This document shows, in pieces, positions 53,259-61,564 of a stretch of DNA of 62,326 nucleotides. The notes beneath the pieces are model-generated. The model did not search any database and was not told the DNA's origin. It saw nothing but the letters and a program-made list of their open reading frames with translations. The translations under genes were made by a program, and so were the position numbers. Positions within the stretch are counted from its first letter, which is position 1, and the number at the start of each line of letters is the position of its first letter. The DNA is from JANNNX01 sp031398745 (lineage in GTDB: Bacteria > Actinomycetota > Acidimicrobiia > Acidimicrobiales > CADCSY01), in assembly GCA_031398745.1 (NCBI GenBank), contig JANNNX010000053.1:1-62326 (forward strand), read 5' to 3'.

Positions 53259-53322
53259 GCGGTCAGTGTCGCCCACGGGGACCGGTACCCTCCCGACACC
53301 TTCGAGCGAGGAGTGCTGGCCC

Positions 53323-54237
53323 GTGGCCGATCCCGCGTCTGCTCACCGTCAGGCCGTCGTCGAGCTGCTGGCCCCGTTGCGGGTGGAACCGGGCACCCGG
53401 GTCTCGTTGGCTGCGATGGACCCCGAGGCTCACGTCGGCGTCGAGTCGAAATCGCACGCCGAGGCGATCCTGCGCTGGAGCGTCGAACTGCTGGCCGATC
53501 ACCAGGCTCGCCTCGCGGCCCAGAACGCCTATGGGCTGCTGGTAGTGCTCCAGGGCATGGACGCCTCGGGCAAGGACGGCACGATCTCCCACGTCATGTC
53601 CGGGGTGAACCCCCAAGGCGTCGAGGTCCACCCGTTCAAGGTTCCGTCGGCCGACGAGCTCGACCACGACTACCTCTGGCGCTACGCCCAGGCGCTGCCG
53701 GCCCGGGGGAAGATCGCCATCTTCAACCGGTCGCACTACGAGGAGGTCGGTGTGGTCCGGGTCCACCCCGAGCTCCTCGTGCGCCAGCACCTCCCGGCCG
53801 AGGCGGTCGACGACGGGGTCTGGCGCCGCCGATTCGAGCAGATCAACCACTGGGAGCACTACCTGGTCGACAACGGCATCCGGGTGGTCAAGCTCTTCTT
53901 GCACGTCTCCGAGGAGCAGCAGCGCCGCCGGCTCCTGCGCCGTATCGACGATCCCATCAAGCGCTGGAAGTTCTCGGTGGGCGACGTCGACGAGCGCCAG
54001 CACTGGGACGAGTACCAGGCGGCCTACGAGGACGCCCTATCCCACACCAGCACCGAGTGGGCGCCGTGGCACATCGTGCCCGCCGACCGGAAGTGGTTCG
54101 CCCACCTGGTGGCGGCGGCCGTCATCGTCGACGAGCTGGCCCGCATCGGTCCGACTTATCCCGAACTCGGGCCCGAGGACCTGCGGGCGATGGAGGGAGC
54201 CCGGCGCCGGCTCGAGGCCGAGGCGCCCCTCCCCTGA
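53323..54237 (+). CDS. ppk2: Polyphosphate kinase 2 family protein
   Basis: 304 residues from GTG 53323. Walker A LQGMDASGKDG lies at about 76-86. Lid and Walker B regions: NRSHYEEV near 136, WRRRFEQINHWEHYL, and the C-terminal DPIKRWKFSVGDVDER with WAPWHIVPADRKW, typical of PPK2. It transfers phosphate between polyphosphate and nucleotides; the class (ADP, AMP or both) is not clear by eye. Divergent from the Eis-like gene with 64 nt between. Confidence 0.93.
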   Translation: MADPASAHRQAVVELLAPLRVEPGTRVSLAAMDPEAHVGVESKSHAEAILRWSVELLADHQARLAAQNAYGLLVVLQGMDASGKDGTISHVMSGVNPQGVEVHPFKVPSADELDHDYLWRYAQALPARGKIAIFNRSHYEEVGVVRVHPELLVRQHLPAEAVDDGVWRRRFEQINHWEHYLVDNGIRVVKLFLHVSEEQQRRRLLRRIDDPIKRWKFSVGDVDERQHWDEYQAAYEDALSHTSTEWAPWHIVPADRKWFAHLVAAAVIVDELARIGPTYPELGPEDLRAMEGARRRLEAEAPLP

Positions 54238-54246
54238 GGGGGACCC

Positions 54247-55287
54247 TCAGTCGAGGAAGTCGCAGGCGGCCTTGCCCCGGGGGAACTGCTTCACGTAGCG
54301 GACGTACTTGGCCAGCGCTCGGTCCTGCTTGAGCAGGCTGTCCTCACGGAAGTGGATGCCCTCCATGATCGGGTTGTCCTCCTGGGACAGCTGGTCGCCG
54401 AAGGCCAGGCCCACGTCGAGCCCGGCGGCCAGGTCGGCCAACCCGGCCTCATCGAGGTCGCCCTTGAGGGCGCCGGCGTACTGGTAGATGGCGGAGCTCC
54501 CGTCGGCCTGGATGCGCATGGCCGAGCCCATCATCGTCATCGAGCCGTCCTCGGCCGTGAACTGGAGGCAGATGGCGTTGGTGCCGAACACCCGCACCCG
54601 CTGGTGCTGGCGGCCCAGCATCGGGTCGGTGATGAACCCCTCATAGGAGATGTTGCCCTCGGCGTCGACGATCTCGTCGATCTCGACCTCCATCTCCAGG
54701 CGGTGGAGCTCGCGGAGGTGCTGGATGTCGGCCGAGTTCTCGAGGGCGATCCAGGGCTCGATCGGCAGCTCGTTGATGATGGGCCAGTGACGCACGAGGA
54801 GCTCGTCGTTGTCGTAGCCGGGGAAGTGGGGGACGGGGTTGGTCGGCTCGCCGTCACCGCTCCAGGCCCAGATGATCCCGATCGAGTCGGCGGTCGGGAA
54901 CTTCCACTGCCGAGCCCCCTCCGGGATGCGCTCGTCGGGCTGGAGCTGGGGGATGTCGACGCAGGCCCCGGTCTCGTCGTAGGCCCAGTGGTGGAACGGG
55001 CAGACGACGCAGCCGTCCTTCACCTCGCCGGCCGACAGGTCGGCCCCGACGTGGCGGCAGTAGGCCGAGAGCACCGCCGCGGTCCCATCCTTGCCCCGGA
55101 AGGCCACCACCCGGCCGTTGAGGAAGGAGACGCCGACCATCTTGGAGTCGTCGATCTCGTGGCTCCAGCAGATCGGGTACCACGCCTCGTGGTAGCCGCG
55201 CTCGGCGTCCTGGGGCTCGACGATCCGGCTGCCCCGGCGCTTCAGGCCGACGTTGGTCTCGGTCATGGACTTGTCGGTCACGGTCAT
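54247..55287 (-). CDS. Rieske non-heme iron oxygenase
   Basis: 346 residues from ATG 55287. Rieske cluster motifs CRHVGADL and CPFHHWAYD lie near 75-100. The mononuclear iron motif ENSADIQHLRELH (N-x-x-D-x-x-H-x4-H) lies near 185. KshA/VanA-type oxygenases of this size work as trimers with a separate reductase, hydroxylating or demethylating aromatic or steroid substrates. Divergent from a TetR gene that probably regulates it. No reductase or ferredoxin gene is next to it. Confidence 0.92.
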   Translation of the reverse strand: MTVTDKSMTETNVGLKRRGSRIVEPQDAERGYHEAWYPICWSHEIDDSKMVGVSFLNGRVVAFRGKDGTAAVLSAYCRHVGADLSAGEVKDGCVVCPFHHWAYDETGACVDIPQLQPDERIPEGARQWKFPTADSIGIIWAWSGDGEPTNPVPHFPGYDNDELLVRHWPIINELPIEPWIALENSADIQHLRELHRLEMEVEIDEIVDAEGNISYEGFITDPMLGRQHQRVRVFGTNAICLQFTAEDGSMTMMGSAMRIQADGSSAIYQYAGALKGDLDEAGLADLAAGLDVGLAFGDQLSQEDNPIMEGIHFREDSLLKQDRALAKYVRYVKQFPRGKAACDFLD

Positions 55288-55386
55288 CAGGCGCCCCCTG
55301 GGTGCGATCGGTGCGGCCCCATCATGCGGAGCAACAGTTCCGCTTGTCAACGCGAGACGACCTTCGCTCTGCGAGCATGACCGGCC

Positions 55387-55941
55387 ATGGCCCCTCGTGC
55401 CGATGCCGTGCGCAACCGTGAACGGGTGCTGGCGGCGGCCCGCGCCGCCTTCGCCGACCTCGGCGGCGATGCGCCCATGGAGGAGGTGGCCCGCCGGGCC
55501 GAGGTGGGCATGGGCACCATCTACCGGCACTTTCCCGACAAGGAGGCGCTGCTGGTGGCGGTCCTCGACCAGCGTTCGCAGGTCTCGCTGGCCTGGGTCG
55601 ACGAGGCCCTCGAGCACCCCGATCCGTGGGAGGGCTTCGCGCTGCTGTTCGGGCGGCTGGCCCAGGAGTTCGCCGAGGACCGATCGCTGGTCGAGGTGGC
55701 CCGGCTCCGCCGCCGGACCGACGAGGCCGAGTCGTACCGGCAGCTGGTCGCCGGGACCCAGCGGGTGATCGATCGGGCCCAGCGGGCCGGGGTGCTCCGC
55801 CTGGGCATCGACGCCGACGACGTTCCCGCGCTGCTCGCCGTCGCCTGGGAGCCACCCTGGGTCGAGGACGAGCAGGAGCGCTGGTCCACCTACGTCGAGG
55901 TCCTCCTCGACGGACTGCGGCGCCCGGGCCCCGGGGGGTGA
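55387..55941 (+). CDS. TetR-family transcriptional regulator
   Basis: 184 residues. N-terminal HTH: RERVLAAARAAFADLGGDAP, MEEVARRAEVGMGTIYRHFPD and KEALLVAV, the classic TetR recognition helix. The ligand domain is unassigned. It lies between the divergent Rieske oxygenase and the downstream RibK-like run, 44 nt before its first gene, so it may control both (inference). Confidence 0.92.
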   Translation: MAPRADAVRNRERVLAAARAAFADLGGDAPMEEVARRAEVGMGTIYRHFPDKEALLVAVLDQRSQVSLAWVDEALEHPDPWEGFALLFGRLAQEFAEDRSLVEVARLRRRTDEAESYRQLVAGTQRVIDRAQRAGVLRLGIDADDVPALLAVAWEPPWVEDEQERWSTYVEVLLDGLRRPGPGG

Positions 55942-55985
55942 GTCGGTCGAGAGCCGGCGGGGCCGGGGCCCGTATCCTCAGCAGG

Positions 55986-56492
55986 ATGTCGGGCGCCAGC
56001 GACACCCAGGCCGCGGTGGCGACCGAAGTGCTCGTGGGCCGGGTCGGACCCGGCTACGGGATGGGCCGGCGCTGGATGCGAGCCCACGGCCATCGCTATG
56101 CGGCCGCGCTCGGCCACGACTTCGTACCGGGGACCCTCAACGTCTACCTGGAGCACGACTGGTACGTGCCGGCCGGGCGCACGATCTTCCTTCCCGCCTG
56201 GCAGGCCGGCATGCCCATGTTCGTGGTGCCCTGCCGGGTGCAGGGTCACCAGGTGTTCCACATGCGCCCGGTGCAGATCGAGTACGGCTACGGACCCCAT
56301 ACGCCGGCCGTGCTGGAGCTCATCGCGGAGGTCCGGTTGCGCGATCACTTCGGTCTCGCCGACGGCGATCGGCTGGAGATCGAGGTGCCCCGACCCACGG
56401 TGGTGATCGACGAGCAGGCCGTCGACCGTGACGCCGCCGACGTCCGCGACGACGACCGCTTCGACGAGGAGGACCCATGGCCGTTCGACTGA
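55986..56492 (+). CDS. RibK-like (DUF120) protein 1
   Basis: 168 residues. It matches the archaeal CTP-dependent riboflavin kinase fold: LVGRVGPGYGMGRRW (glycine-rich nucleotide loop), DFVPGTLNVYLE (PGTLN, whose Thr and Asn bind Mg-CTP in RibK) and LELIAEVRLRDHFGLADGD near the C-terminus, the RibK end signature. An acidic tail of about 30 residues ends DEEDPWPFD. In archaea RibK makes FMN from riboflavin using CTP. Here three paralogues sit in one run with flavin-type oxidoreductases. Activity is not proven. Overlaps the next gene by 16 nt. Confidence 0.75.
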   Translation: MSGASDTQAAVATEVLVGRVGPGYGMGRRWMRAHGHRYAAALGHDFVPGTLNVYLEHDWYVPAGRTIFLPAWQAGMPMFVVPCRVQGHQVFHMRPVQIEYGYGPHTPAVLELIAEVRLRDHFGLADGDRLEIEVPRPTVVIDEQAVDRDAADVRDDDRFDEEDPWPFD

Positions 56493-57013
56493 CCCGGCTC
56501 AACCACGCCGTGCTCTACGTCTCGGACATGGAGCGAGCCCACGCCTTCTACACCGGCGTGTTGGGCATGGAGGTCTTGACCTACACCCCCGGCCAGGCGG
56601 CCTTCTACAAGTTGGCGGGGTCGGTGAACGACCACGACTTGGGGGTGTTCGCCAAGGGCCCCCACGCCCAGCGACCGGGTCGCCAGCACACCGGGCTCTA
56701 CCACCTGGCCTGGCAGGTCGACACCATCGACGACCTGGCCGAGGCCCGCCAGACGCTGCTCGACGTCGGCGCCTACGTCGGCGAGTCGAGCCACGGGACG
56801 ACCAAGAGCATCTACGCCACCGACCCCGACGGCAACGAGTTCGAGGTGATGTGGATCGTCCCCCGCCACGCCTGGGCCGAGGCCCGGGCTGCGGCCAGCC
56901 CTCGCCCCGACCCCCTCGAGCTCGACGTCGAGCTGGCTCGGTGGTCGGGAGTGCACACGGCCGAGGCCATCGTCCCGGTCGAGGAGCATCCGGTGGAGGA
57001 GACCAGCCGTTGA
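56477..57013 (+). CDS. VOC-family extradiol-dioxygenase-like protein
   Basis: 178 residues. VOC modules: RLNHAVLYVSDMERAHAFYT with His9 as first metal ligand, GLYHLAWQVDTIDDLAEAR with the second His, and DPDGNEFEVMW with the Glu, a complete 2-His-1-Glu site as in CatE-like catechol 2,3-dioxygenases. A C-terminal extension ends HPVEETSR. Starts inside the first RibK-like gene, and the second RibK-like gene begins 2 nt after its stop, so all are translationally linked. Confidence 0.88.
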   Translation: MAVRLTRLNHAVLYVSDMERAHAFYTGVLGMEVLTYTPGQAAFYKLAGSVNDHDLGVFAKGPHAQRPGRQHTGLYHLAWQVDTIDDLAEARQTLLDVGAYVGESSHGTTKSIYATDPDGNEFEVMWIVPRHAWAEARAAASPRPDPLELDVELARWSGVHTAEAIVPVEEHPVEETSR

Positions 57014-57015
57014 GG

Positions 57016-57381
57016 ATGCTTACCGGGCGGGTGGGGCCCGGCCTGGGGTACGCGACCGGGCTGATCCGAGCCCAGCGCCTCCAGTTCCGTGTCGCCCTGG
57101 GGGTCGACATCTACCCGGGGACGCTCAACGTCTACATGGCCGACGAGTGGCGGGTGCCCGAGAGCGCGCTGGTCATCCAGAGCTACGACTCGGGCCGGAG
57201 CATGTTCTTGGTGCCCTGCACCATCCGCGGCACCGCGGCCTGGATCATGCGGCCCTTCATCATGGAGTTCCGGGGGTTCCCCCACCCCCGCTCGGTCATC
57301 GAGTTGGTCTCCGAGGTGAAGCTGCGGGATGCACACGATCTCGCGGACGGCGACGTGGTCGAGGTCCACGTCGAGCGGTGA
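57016..57381 (+). CDS. RibK-like (DUF120) protein 2
   Basis: 121 residues from ATG 57016 (TTG 57010 possible). Same fold as its neighbours: MLTGRVGPGLGYATG, VDIYPGTLNVYMADE, and VIELVSEVKLRDAHDLADGD at the end. The stretch after PGTLN is diverged from copy 1 (SYDSGRSMFLVPCTIRGTAAW), so substrates may differ. It lies 2 nt after the VOC gene and 7 nt before copy 3. Confidence 0.75.
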   Translation: MLTGRVGPGLGYATGLIRAQRLQFRVALGVDIYPGTLNVYMADEWRVPESALVIQSYDSGRSMFLVPCTIRGTAAWIMRPFIMEFRGFPHPRSVIELVSEVKLRDAHDLADGDVVEVHVER

Positions 57382-57388
57382 GGCGCCG

Positions 57389-57751
57389 GTGCGGACCCTG
57401 AGCGGCCGGGTCGGTCCCGGCTACGGGCGGGGCACCCGCTTCATCTGGAGGATGAGCGACCTCTACGAGGAGATCCTCGGCGTGCGCCTTTTTCCAGGGA
57501 CGCTCAACGTCTACCTCGACGAGGAGTACCCGATGCCCGAGGACGCCCTCGCGGTCGGCGCCGGGCTCGGGGCCTTCCTCGTCCCGTGCTGGATCGGCGA
57601 TCGGTCGGCCTTCATCTGCCGGCCGTTCCCCATGGAGTTCGGCTACGGGCCGCATGACCGCACGGTCATCGAGCTGGTGGCCGACGTGAAGCTGCGCGAC
57701 CACCTGGGTCTGGCGGACGACGACGTGGTCGAGGTGCGCGTCGAGCGCTAG
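57389..57751 (+). CDS. RibK-like (DUF120) protein 3
   Basis: 120 residues from GTG 57389. LSGRVGPGYGRGTRF, VRLFPGTLNVYLDEE and VIELVADVKLRDHLGLADDD repeat the RibK pattern; the final GD of the family reads DD. GIGLG-like flexible segment AVGAGLGAFLVPCW in the middle. Probably co-expressed with copies 1 and 2. Being so similar in size, the three may assemble or act in succession on related ligands. Confidence 0.75.
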   Translation: MRTLSGRVGPGYGRGTRFIWRMSDLYEEILGVRLFPGTLNVYLDEEYPMPEDALAVGAGLGAFLVPCWIGDRSAFICRPFPMEFGYGPHDRTVIELVADVKLRDHLGLADDDVVEVRVER

Positions 57752-57806
57752 ATAGATGCCCGAGCGTCACTCCGACACGGGGTCGGGCATCGTGGGACAC
57801 TGCGGG

Positions 57807-58709
57807 ATGCGTCTGGTGTTGTCACTCCCCCTGGCCCCCGTCGTCTCCACCTTCCGCGACCTGGTCGGGGCGGCCCAGCAGATGGAGGAGGCCGGGGTCG
57901 ACGACCTCACCGTCGGCGACTACCTGGTGATGTCGGCCAGCTCGGTGCGGACCCTCCCCGGCCCGCTCGACCGCCCGATCCCCGATGCCCTGGCCACGCT
58001 GGCTGCGGTGGCGTCCGGTACCGAGCGGATCGGCCTCGGGACCGGGGTACTCAACGCCGCCCTGCGACCGGCGGCCCTCTTGGCCAAGGCGGCCACCACC
58101 GTCGACCACCTGAGCGACGGGCGCCTGTGGTTCTGCGTGAGCCGGGGGTGGCTGCCCGAGGAGTACGCCGCGCTGGGCGTCGACTTCGAGCGGCGGGAGG
58201 AGATCCTCGACGACACCGTCGAAGCCTGCCGGGTGCTGTGGCGCGACTCGCCGGCGACGTTCTCGTCGCCCACCGTCAGCTTCCAGGACGTGTACTGCGC
58301 ACCGCTGCCGGTACAGCCTGGCGGGCCGCCGATCTACTACGCAGGTGGGCTCCACGAGGGCACCGTCGATCGGCTGGTGGCCCATGCCGACGGGTGGTTC
58401 CCGTACTCGGGGATGGGCCGTGACGACCTCGAGCAGGGGTTCGGCGAGGTCCGAGAGGCATTGGCCGCGGCCGGGCGCGATCCCGCGACCTTCACCTTCC
58501 TCAGTGGTGTCGAGGGCTGGGCCGGCTCCGATCTGACCGCCCCGCCGGGCAGCGAACCGGTCGGCGAGGTGCTCGACCGGGCGTTGCCGGCGATGGCTGA
58601 GGCCGGCGTGTCGATGGCGATGGTGGCCTGGCAGCGCTACCTCACCCACCCCGACGGCTTCGGCCCGTTGCTCGACGAGATCGTCGATCGCTTCGCCACC
58701 CACCGCTGA
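57807..58709 (+). CDS. Luciferase-like (LLM) oxidoreductase, F420 or FMN type
   Basis: 300 residues from ATG 57807, where LLM homology begins (MRLVLSLPLAPVVSTFRD); an in-frame start at 57756 is possible. DLTVGDYLVM, IGLGTGVLNAALRPAALLAK, DHLSDGRLWFCVSRGWLPEEY and GPPIYYAGGLHEGTVDRLVA fit the F420-dependent class. Last gene of the RibK-like run, 55 nt after copy 3. Substrate not known. A cofactor link to the RibK-like proteins is attractive but inferred. Confidence 0.9.
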   Translation: MRLVLSLPLAPVVSTFRDLVGAAQQMEEAGVDDLTVGDYLVMSASSVRTLPGPLDRPIPDALATLAAVASGTERIGLGTGVLNAALRPAALLAKAATTVDHLSDGRLWFCVSRGWLPEEYAALGVDFERREEILDDTVEACRVLWRDSPATFSSPTVSFQDVYCAPLPVQPGGPPIYYAGGLHEGTVDRLVAHADGWFPYSGMGRDDLEQGFGEVREALAAAGRDPATFTFLSGVEGWAGSDLTAPPGSEPVGEVLDRALPAMAEAGVSMAMVAWQRYLTHPDGFGPLLDEIVDRFATHR

Positions 58710-58718
58710 TCGGAGACC

Positions 58719-58829
58719 GTGGCGATCCGCCGGGTGGTGCCCCAACTCCGCGCCGACGAGCCCGAGGCGACCGAGCAGTCCGACGTCGACCTGAGTGGCA
58801 ACGTGATCAACGTCCTTACCCACCGCTGA
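58719..58829 (+). pseudogene. Remnant of a VOC-family gene
   Basis: GTG 58719 opens a 36-residue frame whose start, AIRRVVPQLRADEPEAT, matches the usual VOC N-terminus (xIRRIVPxLRADDPxAT) and then degrades after about 20 residues. The last 12 bases, ACCCACCGCTGA, also end the preceding LLM gene (58698-58709), so recombination at this direct repeat may have deleted the rest. Confidence 0.5.
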
Positions 58830-58866
58830 GCCAGCGGCCCAGAACGCCGGCACACTGCTGGGTCGC

Positions 58867-59595
58867 TCATTCGATGAGGGTCACCACTGGACCCAGCGGC
58901 GACTCCAGTCGGGAGAGGGCGTCGATGGCTGCCGGTGGGAAGTCGGTCCACGAACGCCGCGGACCACGGTCGGCGTGAAGGTGTGAGTCGAGGAAGCGCT
59001 GCCATCGGCGCAGGCCATCCATCGCGACCGCCACGGGGATCACCCCGGTGTCCACGCCGTCAGCGAGTTCGTCAAGGTCGAGCATGCGCTGGTGACGTCC
59101 ATCGACCGGGACCATGACGTCGACCTCGAGGTCTCGAAAGATCAGGTCACCTTCGCGCTCCTCCACGTGGATCAGATCGACGTACCACGAACTGGGAGCG
59201 TCGCCATCGGGATCCATCCCAGCGGGGAGTGGTTCCTCGTCACCATCGAGGTGGTGCCAGCAGGGAACGGCGAAGCTCACCCCGAGCTCGAGCAGGACGA
59301 AGGTCCGTTGCAGTCGCGTCGTCGTGGTCCACGGTACGAAGCGAACCGGTAGCTGGAATTCGTACGCGACCGTCATCCCATCCCGCACCCCCGGCAGAGG
59401 GCCGAACAAGGGGACTGGATCGCCGTAGCGACCTCGGAAGACCCGGACGGAGTTCACAGCAACAACCTCGCGCGAACCAACCTGACGTGCACGGCCAAAG
59501 ACTCTCTCGCCGTCAGGCCAAGCACGCCAGGCCAGCGCCACGAAGCCTGCGTCAGACTGCAGCCTGTGGCTGACTGGCACCCTTCCTGTTACCAA
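58867..59595 (-). CDS. DUF402-family protein
   Basis: 242 residues. The DUF402 core is VPWTTTTRLQRTF, SSWYVDLIHVEEREGDLIFR and DLEVDVMVPVDGRHQRMLDL, with the conserved Asp residues that bind divalent metal in Ntdp/FomD, nucleoside di/triphosphatases of this fold. Start uncertain: GTG 59595 overlaps the divergent NUDIX gene by 30 nt, while GTG 59457 would avoid this and begin at VNSVRVFRG. It probably hydrolyses a nucleotide. Confidence 0.8.
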   Translation of the reverse strand: MVTGRVPVSHRLQSDAGFVALAWRAWPDGERVFGRARQVGSREVVAVNSVRVFRGRYGDPVPLFGPLPGVRDGMTVAYEFQLPVRFVPWTTTTRLQRTFVLLELGVSFAVPCWHHLDGDEEPLPAGMDPDGDAPSSWYVDLIHVEEREGDLIFRDLEVDVMVPVDGRHQRMLDLDELADGVDTGVIPVAVAMDGLRRWQRFLDSHLHADRGPRRSWTDFPPAAIDALSRLESPLGPVVTLIE

Positions 59596-60036
59596 CGGGC
59601 GACGGCGTATGTGACCGATCCGCGTGGGCGCCTACTGGTGTTTGAGCACACCGACGCTCCAGGGGCAGGAACGCAGGTACCGGCGGGCGGCGTTCACGAC
59701 GGAGAGACCGCCGAGGAGGCGGTGGTACGAGAACTCGCCGAAGAGTCTGGAATCGAGTCCGTTTCGATCATCCGCAAGCTTGGCGAGAGCTGGCACATTG
59801 CCGAGCTCGGCAACGTCCCCGCAGGGTTCGAAGAGCAGATTCAGCACGCGTTCCATCTCTGCGTCGAGGAGCCGCCGGCAAACGAGGTGTGGGAGTGGGA
59901 CGAGAAATCCGGCGGCGACGTCGTCGAGCATCGCTTCACCTTCCGGTGGGTCTCCCTGGAGGATGCGGTCGGCTTGCTCTGGCCCGCCCAAGCGATGTGG
60001 GTCAACGTCGTCCGGCTCTCGCTGGTGAATCGCTGA
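59566..60036 (+). CDS. NUDIX hydrolase
   Basis: 156 residues from GTG 59566. A full NUDIX box GGVHDGETAEEAVVRELAEE-SGI (GX5EX7REUXEEXGU) lies near 43-65. The N-terminal strand YQRATAYVTDPRGRLLVFEH precedes it. Substrates are nucleoside diphosphates linked to another group, not predictable. AT content is somewhat higher than in neighbours. Starts overlap head-to-head with the DUF402 gene if that gene's longest frame is used. Confidence 0.92.
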   Translation: MADWHPSCYQRATAYVTDPRGRLLVFEHTDAPGAGTQVPAGGVHDGETAEEAVVRELAEESGIESVSIIRKLGESWHIAELGNVPAGFEEQIQHAFHLCVEEPPANEVWEWDEKSGGDVVEHRFTFRWVSLEDAVGLLWPAQAMWVNVVRLSLVNR

Positions 60037-60072
60037 CCGACGACGCGTGCATATCGGGCTGGAACGACAGTC

Positions 60073-60091
60073 GCTGAGCCAGCGGCTCAGC
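60073..60091. terminator. Convergent terminator hairpin
   Basis: GCTGAGCC and GGCTCAGC form a perfect 8-bp stem around AGC, overlapping the last codons of the minus-strand TetR gene and lying 37 nt after the NUDIX stop. Serves both strands. Confidence 0.6.
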
Positions 60092-60728
60092 TCGGGCCGG
60101 ATCGTCGAGGCAGGGCCGGGTCGTCCAGGTAGCGCTGGACGGTGGGAGCCACCAGGGCGATGAGTTCGTCCATGGCCAGGCCGGCGATCTCGGGGAGTTG
60201 GACGACACAGCGCACGAACGCCACGCCGACCAGGTGGCTGGCGACGAGCGCCGCCCGCAGCGGCGCATCGGGACGGTCGGTCAGGGCGACGGCATGGTGG
60301 TGCACGGTGTGCTCGATGAACTCACGCAGCATGACCGCCACCGAGTGGTTCGAGGCGGCCGAGCGCATCAAAGAGAGCCCCGGTCCGTCAGGCGTCGCCA
60401 TCATGGTCAGGTAGGCCCGAGTGATCAGCTCGCCGCGCTGCTCCCGGGGGAGCAGCGCGATGTCGGTCAGGAGGTCGGTCGGGTTGAACGGGAGTTCGTT
60501 GGCCGCCGCGAACAGGGTCGCCTTGTTCTTGAAGTGGTGGATGACCAGCGCCGGGTCGACGCCGGCTCGTTCGGCGATGGTCCGGATGGTGGCCTGCTCG
60601 AAGCCGACCTCGCCGAAGCGCCGCCGGGCCGCAGTCAGGATGGCCTGGCGGGTCACCTCCGGGTCGCCCGGACGTCGTCCCTGGCGTCGTGGACCCGACC
60701 CCGGCGCGGTCGGCACCGGGGCGGTCAC
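60087..60728 (-). CDS. TetR-family transcriptional regulator
   Basis: 213 residues from GTG 60728, sharing GTGA with the stop of the upstream ABC gene. HTH: TRQAILTAARRRFGEVGFEQ, TIRTIAERAGVDPALVIHHF. The C-terminal fold carries PFNPTDLLTD and a helical ligand pocket typical of drug-efflux repressors. Probably senses the substrate of the ABC exporter and represses this operon. Confidence 0.92.
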   Translation of the reverse strand: MTAPVPTAPGSGPRRQGRRPGDPEVTRQAILTAARRRFGEVGFEQATIRTIAERAGVDPALVIHHFKNKATLFAAANELPFNPTDLLTDIALLPREQRGELITRAYLTMMATPDGPGLSLMRSAASNHSVAVMLREFIEHTVHHHAVALTDRPDAPLRAALVASHLVGVAFVRCVVQLPEIAGLAMDELIALVAPTVQRYLDDPALPRRSGPS

Positions 60729-61564
60729 GAGCTGATGGCCACGAGGACCTCGTCGAGGGTGGCTTCGACGTCGTGCACCTCGGCGGCGACATCGGCGGAC
60801 CGCAACGTCTGGGTCACCTTCTCGGCCGACTGTCCGATCACCCGCACCGACCGTCCGGCCAGCGAGATCAGCCAACCGGCCCGACTGAGGACTTCGAAGG
60901 ACTGCTCCCATCGATCAGCGATGACTTCGACGGTCCGGGTGCCGTCGATGATGTCTTCGACGGTGCCCGTCGCGGCCACTCGGCCTCGCGCCATCAGCAC
61001 GAGCCGGTCGGCCTGTTCGGCTTCGTCCATGTAGTGGGTCGACACCAGCACGCCGACGCCGGCATCGGCCTGGGCCCGGATGAGGTCCCACAACACCGTG
61101 CGTGACAGGGGCGAGACCCCCGAGGTGGGTTCGTCGAGGATCAACAGCTCTGGGCCGTGCTGGGTCGCGGCGGTGAAGGCGGCTCGTCGCTGGGTGCCCA
61201 AGGGCAAGGCGCCGACCAACGTGTCCTGCGACTCTCCGCCGTCGCCAGGTGACTGGAGGGCGAAGGTGGTGGCCCGGAACTCGAGGTTCTCCCGCACGGT
61301 GAGGTCGCGATAGAGGCCGAGGTTCTGGGGGACGTAACCCACGCGCCGTCGTTGCTGGCGAGACTGGCGCTCGCCGAACAGGGTGATTCGCCCTTCGGAT
61401 GGAGCGAGCAGTCCGAGGATCATCTTGATCAACGTGGTCTTGCCGGCCCCGTTGGCTCCCAAGAGACCTACCACCTCGCCGGCGTCGACCTCGAGGTCGA
61501 CCGCGTCAACAGCCACGAACGACCCGAACCGGCGGGTGACGCAGTCGACCTCGACGGGGATCAT
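60725..61564 (-). CDS. ABC-2-type exporter ATP-binding protein
   Basis: 279 residues from ATG 61564. Walker A LLGANGAGKTTLIKM, Q-loop VGYVPQNLGLYRDLTV and Walker B LLILDEPTSGVSP are present. The signature normally LSGGxxQR reads ALPLGTQRRAAFTAA, diverged but recognisable. DrrA/YhiH-type. ATGA overlap with the second ATPase upstream suggests a double-ATPase exporter; the permease would lie downstream or beyond the window. Confidence 0.9.
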   Translation of the reverse strand: MIPVEVDCVTRRFGSFVAVDAVDLEVDAGEVVGLLGANGAGKTTLIKMILGLLAPSEGRITLFGERQSRQQRRRVGYVPQNLGLYRDLTVRENLEFRATTFALQSPGDGGESQDTLVGALPLGTQRRAAFTAATQHGPELLILDEPTSGVSPLSRTVLWDLIRAQADAGVGVLVSTHYMDEAEQADRLVLMARGRVAATGTVEDIIDGTRTVEVIADRWEQSFEVLSRAGWLISLAGRSVRVIGQSAEKVTQTLRSADVAAEVHDVEATLDEVLVAISS

